Of a stretch of DNA of 37,055 nucleotides, positions 33,680-37,055 are shown piece after piece. The stretch is from Syntrophobacter sp. SbD1. Lineage in GTDB: Bacteria > Desulfobacterota > Syntrophobacteria > Syntrophobacterales > Syntrophobacteraceae. Where the stretch lies: NCBI GenBank assembly GCA_900290365.1, contig OMOE01000037.1, positions 1-37,055 on the forward strand, read 5' to 3'. A program made the translations under genes and the position numbers. Positions within the stretch are counted from its first letter, which is position 1, and every line of letters begins with the position of its first letter. The notes below the pieces were generated by a model that made no database searches, had not been told where the DNA came from, and was given only the letters and a program-made list of their open reading frames with translations.

Positions 33680-35476
33680 TTAAGCAGTCGGCATCACCTT
33701 TGCCACCGACTTATGCGGTTTGTGCCCAAGTATGAACCATTTTCTGAAAGCAAGAATGAAAACGGCCGCCATCAGGCCCATGAGGGACGCGGCAAGAACG
33801 ACCAGAAGGTAGTTGCCTTGAATGGTGTTGTACTTTACGAGGTAGTAGCCTGCGGTCATTGTTACCGGCACCATGAGAATTCCCGGGACAGCGGTGATCC
33901 AGGCGTATTTCATTTTCCCCATTCCAATGATCATTGTGGTTCCGACAATCAGGGCGCACGCGGCAAGCAATTGGTTGCTCATCCCGAACAGGGGCCAGAT
34001 CGTTGTGATATTGCCCGTATAGACCAGGTAGCCCCAGGTACAGGTGAACATCGCGCTTGTGAAGACAATACCGGGTATCCATCCCTTCTCTGTAAATTTA
34101 GGGACCACCCTCCCGATGATTTCCTGGAGAAGATATCTTCCCACGCGTGTTCCCGAGTCAACGGCGGTCAGGATGAACACGGCCTCGAACATGATCGCAA
34201 AATGGTACCAGTAGGCCATCAGCCCTTTCATGAAGGAAACGGAGCTGAATATGTAAGCCATACCCACGGCGAGGGAAACAGCTCCTCCGGGCCTGCCCTG
34301 AATGTTTTCCTGGACCGCCTCGGCCAACTGTGGAAGATGCACGGTCGACATGCCAAGGGTCTTATAGGCTGCCGCAGAGGCATTGATCGCGAAATAATCG
34401 GCAGGAACGAGCACGCATGCTGCAATAAGCGCCATTATAGCCACGAAACCTTCGACAAGCATTGCTCCATATCCAACGAAAAGGATGTCCCTTTCGTTAT
34501 CGATCATCTTAGGTGTTGTTCCGGTGCCTATTATCGCGTGAAAACCCGAGAGCGCGCCGCAAGCAATAGTAATAAAGAGGAACGGGAAAACCGAACCGGG
34601 AGCGGCCACGAGCGGGCCGCCGCCGCTGATGAATTTGGTTAAAGGCGCCATCTGGAGGTATGGATGAACAATAGCGATACCAATTGCCAGGGCCGAGATG
34701 GTTCCCAGTTTAAGATAGGTCGAAAGGTAATCGCGAGGAACCAGGAGCAGCCAGACGGGCAGGGCCGACGCTACGAAACCGTAGGCAGGAATGAAAATGG
34801 AGCACTGTTCTTTTGACAGGTAGAACCACTTCGAGAGCACGGGATGAGCAGCCACAAAGGGACCGGTGCTAATGACGAGGCCAAGGAGAATAATGCCGAT
34901 CACACTACCGCCCGCCACGTCTCCGGGTCTGACAATTTGCATCCAGACACCCATGATAACGGCGATAGGAATCGTGCAGATAACGGTGTAAGCGCTCCAG
35001 GGGCTTTTCATCATGGCATTGACGACAGCGAGGGAAAGTCCGGCAAGTGTTAGAATGAGTATGAACAAAACGGCGAAACTGGCCACCACCCCGGCCGCCT
35101 TCCCTATCTCCGATTCGGCGATTAGCGATATGCTCTTTCCGTCGTGGCGAATGGAAGCGAAAAGGATGACCATATCGTGTACTGCTCCGGCAAATACCGC
35201 TCCGACAATGATCCAAAGGGCGCCGGGCAGATAGCCGAACTGGGCCGCCAGGACCGGTCCAAGCAGCGGACCCGCCGCCGCTATGGCGGCAAAATGATGT
35301 CCAAAAATCACATACTTGTTGGTCGGCTGGTAATCGATGCCGTCTTCGAGCGTATGAGCCGGGGTGGGCCTGTCCGGGTTTATTCCCAGCACCTTGCTTG
35401 CTATGAAGATCCCATAATAACGGTAGGCAATTGCAAATACGCACAAGGCTATGAATACAAGGGTCAGTGCATTCAA
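33680..35476 (-). CDS. cstA: CstA-family carbon starvation protein / peptide or pyruvate transporter
   Basis: An integral membrane protein of 598 residues from the chosen start, with about 15 hydrophobic segments. Family signatures seen are YGIFIASKVLGINPDRPTPA, GHHFAAIAAAGPLLGPVLAA, GALWIIVGAVFAGAVHDMVI, SGFHAIIGTGTTPKMI and LFGMSNQLLAACAL. CstA/BtsT proteins take up pyruvate or peptides when carbon is scarce. The TTG at 35476 is preferred since AAGGAG lies six bases upstream and the first membrane helix begins right after. The open frame continues back to a GTG at 35608. This would add 44 residues with six cysteines but has no clear ribosome site. It is shorter than the E. coli protein (701 residues), as usual for this branch. 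Confidence 0.9.
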   Translation of the reverse strand: MNALTLVFIALCVFAIAYRYYGIFIASKVLGINPDRPTPAHTLEDGIDYQPTNKYVIFGHHFAAIAAAGPLLGPVLAAQFGYLPGALWIIVGAVFAGAVHDMVILFASIRHDGKSISLIAESEIGKAAGVVASFAVLFILILTLAGLSLAVVNAMMKSPWSAYTVICTIPIAVIMGVWMQIVRPGDVAGGSVIGIILLGLVISTGPFVAAHPVLSKWFYLSKEQCSIFIPAYGFVASALPVWLLLVPRDYLSTYLKLGTISALAIGIAIVHPYLQMAPLTKFISGGGPLVAAPGSVFPFLFITIACGALSGFHAIIGTGTTPKMIDNERDILFVGYGAMLVEGFVAIMALIAACVLVPADYFAINASAAAYKTLGMSTVHLPQLAEAVQENIQGRPGGAVSLAVGMAYIFSSVSFMKGLMAYWYHFAIMFEAVFILTAVDSGTRVGRYLLQEIIGRVVPKFTEKGWIPGIVFTSAMFTCTWGYLVYTGNITTIWPLFGMSNQLLAACALIVGTTMIIGMGKMKYAWITAVPGILMVPVTMTAGYYLVKYNTIQGNYLLVVLAASLMGLMAAVFILAFRKWFILGHKPHKSVAKVMPTA

Positions 35477-35677
35477 GAGGATCTCCTTCCGTTGCTGAAA
35501 GTTAGGATGATGGTTTGCCAGAAACGACCCGATAATGCATTTGCAAGAAGAACAACCCTTGGCACGGCAAGTCAAGCAAATTGAACAGGGATGCTGACTT
35601 TTTTTCACCCAAGGTGACGCTTTCGCTAACCCCGGGCTGAATTATTCAGCCCTTTCAGGGCTAAACACAGGACAAAA

Positions 35678-35707
35678 AAGCCGGAAAGCATCGCTGCTTT
35701 CCGGCTT
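35678..35707 (-). terminator. Rho-independent terminator of the pgk-tpiA-secG operon
   Basis: A perfect 13-base stem (AAGCCGGAAAGCA / TGCTTTCCGGCTT) with a TCGC loop is followed on the minus strand by six T. It lies about 30 bases past the secG stop. The A/T flanks are symmetric, so it may also stop transcripts from the other side. Confidence 0.9.
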
Positions 35708-35735
35708 GAAAACAAAATCTGCAGGACATGGCTGC

Positions 35736-36131
35736 CTATTGGCCTGGAACATTTTTTGCGGGAGCCGGGGCCTGAGGTGCAGGCGACTGGGCCTCGGGCT
35801 GAACCGGCCGCGCTTCCGGGGCCGCTGGTTGCGGCGGCTCCTGCGGCTTAGCCTGGGGCTGTTCCGCTGCGGGGATACCGGTCATTACCGACCGGTTGTG
35901 AAACCCCGGCCTGTGCATAAAAGAAAGCAGCAGGCAAGTTATCATAAATACGATGGCTGCGCCGGTCGTCAGCTTGCTCATAAACGATCCGCCGCCCGAT
36001 CCGCCGAACAGTGTTTGAGATGCGCCCCCAAATGCGGCGCCCATTTCAGCACCCTTGCCGGTTTGCAGCAAAACGATAGCGATCAGCGCGACACAGGCAG
36101 TCAAATGTATTACTACAATAAAGGTAGCCAT
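35736..36131 (-). CDS. secG: Preprotein translocase subunit SecG
   Basis: A 131-residue inner-membrane protein. Two membrane helices (about 2-21 and 53-72) flank the conserved loop LLQTGKGAEMGAAFGGASQT and the Gly-rich FGGSGGGSFMSKLT turn, which define SecG of the SecYEG channel. From about residue 86 a Pro/Ala/Gln-rich tail (QPQAKPQEPPQPAAPEA...) runs to the end; such tails are common in deltaproteobacterial SecG and not essential. It follows tpiA by 21 bases in the same operon, a very common order, and ends at the terminator at 35678-35707. Confidence 0.95.
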   Translation of the reverse strand: MATFIVVIHLTACVALIAIVLLQTGKGAEMGAAFGGASQTLFGGSGGGSFMSKLTTGAAIVFMITCLLLSFMHRPGFHNRSVMTGIPAAEQPQAKPQEPPQPAAPEARPVQPEAQSPAPQAPAPAKNVPGQ

Positions 36132-36152
36132 TAGCTGAGAATTCTCTCTTTT

Positions 36153-36917
36153 TCAGGATTTAAACTGAACAAGGCGTTTGAATGAGCCCACTTCAAGGCT
36201 TGCCCCGCCAACGAGCACTCCATCAATATCCGGCTCGGCCATCAACAAATCGATATTATCAGGCTTAACCGAGCCACCATATAATATTCTGCCCTTTTTT
36301 TCAACCTCTTTATTGAAAAGCGCTGCGAGTGTCTTACGAATAAGCGCGTGCACCTCCTGTGCCTGAGCGGCCGTTGCGGTCCTGCCCGTGCCGATCGCCC
36401 AAACAGGTTCATAGGCGATTACGAGCAGTTCCGCCTGCCTGGCGCTCAAGCCGCTCAGTGCCCCTTCGACCTGGCGTCCCACAACTTCGAAAGTTTTACC
36501 CTGCTCACGCTGTTCGAGTACTTCCCCGACGCAGACGACGGGAACCATCCCGGCCGCTAGGACCGCCGCCGCTTTGCGGCGCACCGTTTCGTCCGTTTCC
36601 CCGAATAGCTGACGCCGCTCCGAATGCCCGACAATCACGTAATTGCATCCAAGATCGCTCAGCATAATCGGCGAGACTTCGCCCGTAAAAGCCCCTTTTT
36701 CTTCCCAGTGGCAATTCTGCGCCGCAAGGCTGAAGCCCTGCTGCGTCAAATTGTCACCAACCGCTTTTAGCGCCGTGAACGGTGGCGCAATAACAACTTC
36801 AAGGTCAGCGCAAGGGCCGGTTTCCTCCTGGATCGACTTGATAAAGGAAACCGCCTCGGCAACAGTCTTATACATTTTCCAGTTGGCTGCGATCAGTGGT
36901 TTTCTGCTCGGATTCAT
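36153..36917 (-). CDS. tpiA: Triosephosphate isomerase
   Basis: A 254-residue TIM-barrel enzyme interconverting dihydroxyacetone phosphate and glyceraldehyde 3-phosphate in glycolysis and gluconeogenesis. Active-site residues are visible: Lys14 in AANWKMYK, His98 in VIVGHSERRQ and Glu170 in IAYEPVWAIGTG. The phosphate loop segments YGGSVKPDN and DGVLVGGASL are also present. Length is standard. The ATG at 36917 lies seven bases after the pgk stop, so translation is coupled. No sign of damage. Confidence 0.98.
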   Translation of the reverse strand: MNPSRKPLIAANWKMYKTVAEAVSFIKSIQEETGPCADLEVVIAPPFTALKAVGDNLTQQGFSLAAQNCHWEEKGAFTGEVSPIMLSDLGCNYVIVGHSERRQLFGETDETVRRKAAAVLAAGMVPVVCVGEVLEQREQGKTFEVVGRQVEGALSGLSARQAELLVIAYEPVWAIGTGRTATAAQAQEVHALIRKTLAALFNKEVEKKGRILYGGSVKPDNIDLLMAEPDIDGVLVGGASLEVGSFKRLVQFKS

Positions 36918-36924
36918 TATTTGT

Positions 36925-37055
36925 TCAACACCTTTCCAGGGCCGATATGCCCGGGAGGGCTTTTCCTTCGAGAAGCTCCAGAAAAGCGCCTCCCCCCGTC
37001 GAAATATAACTCACTTTGTCCTGGGCGCCGGCCTGTCTTATGGCAGAGGCCGAAT
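36925..37055 (-). CDS. pgk: Phosphoglycerate kinase, C-terminal fragment (window edge)
   Basis: The last 43 codons of a gene running out of the window. They read [20 protein letters not shown], then [16 protein letters not shown] and SALERC. This matches the conserved C-terminal STGGGAxLELLEGKxLPG motif, whose Gly run binds the nucleotide phosphates. Pgk makes 3-phosphoglycerate and ATP from 1,3-bisphosphoglycerate. The stop is at 36925-36927, just before tpiA. The rest of the gene lies beyond the window; nothing suggests truncation. Confidence 0.95.
   Translation of the reverse strand, partial: SASAIRQAGAQDKVSYISTGGGAFLELLEGKALPGISALERC

Noticed and set aside
35477..35608. Cysteine-rich 44-residue N-terminal extension of CstA (six Cys)
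   Set aside because: It would need a GTG start with no ribosome site, while a TTG with AAGGAG at ideal spacing begins exactly before the first membrane helix. Kept only as a remark in the cstA entry.

Overview
The window reads as a chromosomal segment of an anaerobic deltaproteobacterium, probably a sulfate reducer or syntroph of the Syntrophobacter/Desulfomonile kind. This is inferred from gene content: type III CoA-transferases, an aromatic-acid transporter, many PAS sensor kinases, an NtrC-type regulator with sigma-54 promoters, a PocR-domain sensor, a rubrerythrin-like protein and the pgk-tpiA-secG order. No rRNA or tRNA gene was recognised, so the taxonomy is not tested directly.

Layout. 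Positions 1-4130 are a worn accessory stretch: a truncated transposase, a SLOG-like nucleotide-binding protein, a truncated signal peptidase I, a serine beta-lactamase-fold protein and a DUF559 gene broken by a stop codon. A very large SNF2-type ATPase fills 4275-9218. Positions 9219-14822 are gene-poor and repeat-rich, with a periplasmic Cache-domain protein, a small unknown protein, a receiver-PAS-kinase protein and two adjacent frameshifted genes. A 1289-residue PocR/multi-PAS hybrid histidine kinase follows (14928-18797).

The most interesting part is 19190-29159. Two type III CoA-transferases lie in one operon. An AAHS-family transporter and an acyl/aryl-CoA ligase lie in another. Between them, on the opposite strand, sits a two-component pair made of a PAS sensor kinase and a sigma-54 activator. 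Both catabolic operons are preceded by a canonical -24/-12 promoter and, 66-67 bases upstream of its GG, by the identical 15-base inverted repeat GTATATTTTTTATAC. This predicts one small regulon for uptake and CoA-activation of an organic, possibly aromatic, acid under the embedded activator. The kinase has alanine where the phospho-accepting histidine should be, so signalling may not follow the standard route.

The right end (29188-37055, all minus strand) is mostly housekeeping: an antitoxin-like gene with a toxin remnant, uvrB, a membrane-anchored coiled-coil protein, a ferritin-like protein, cstA, then secG, tpiA and the 3' end of pgk ending in a clear terminator. Intergenic regions carry several dispersed or tandem palindromic repeat families.
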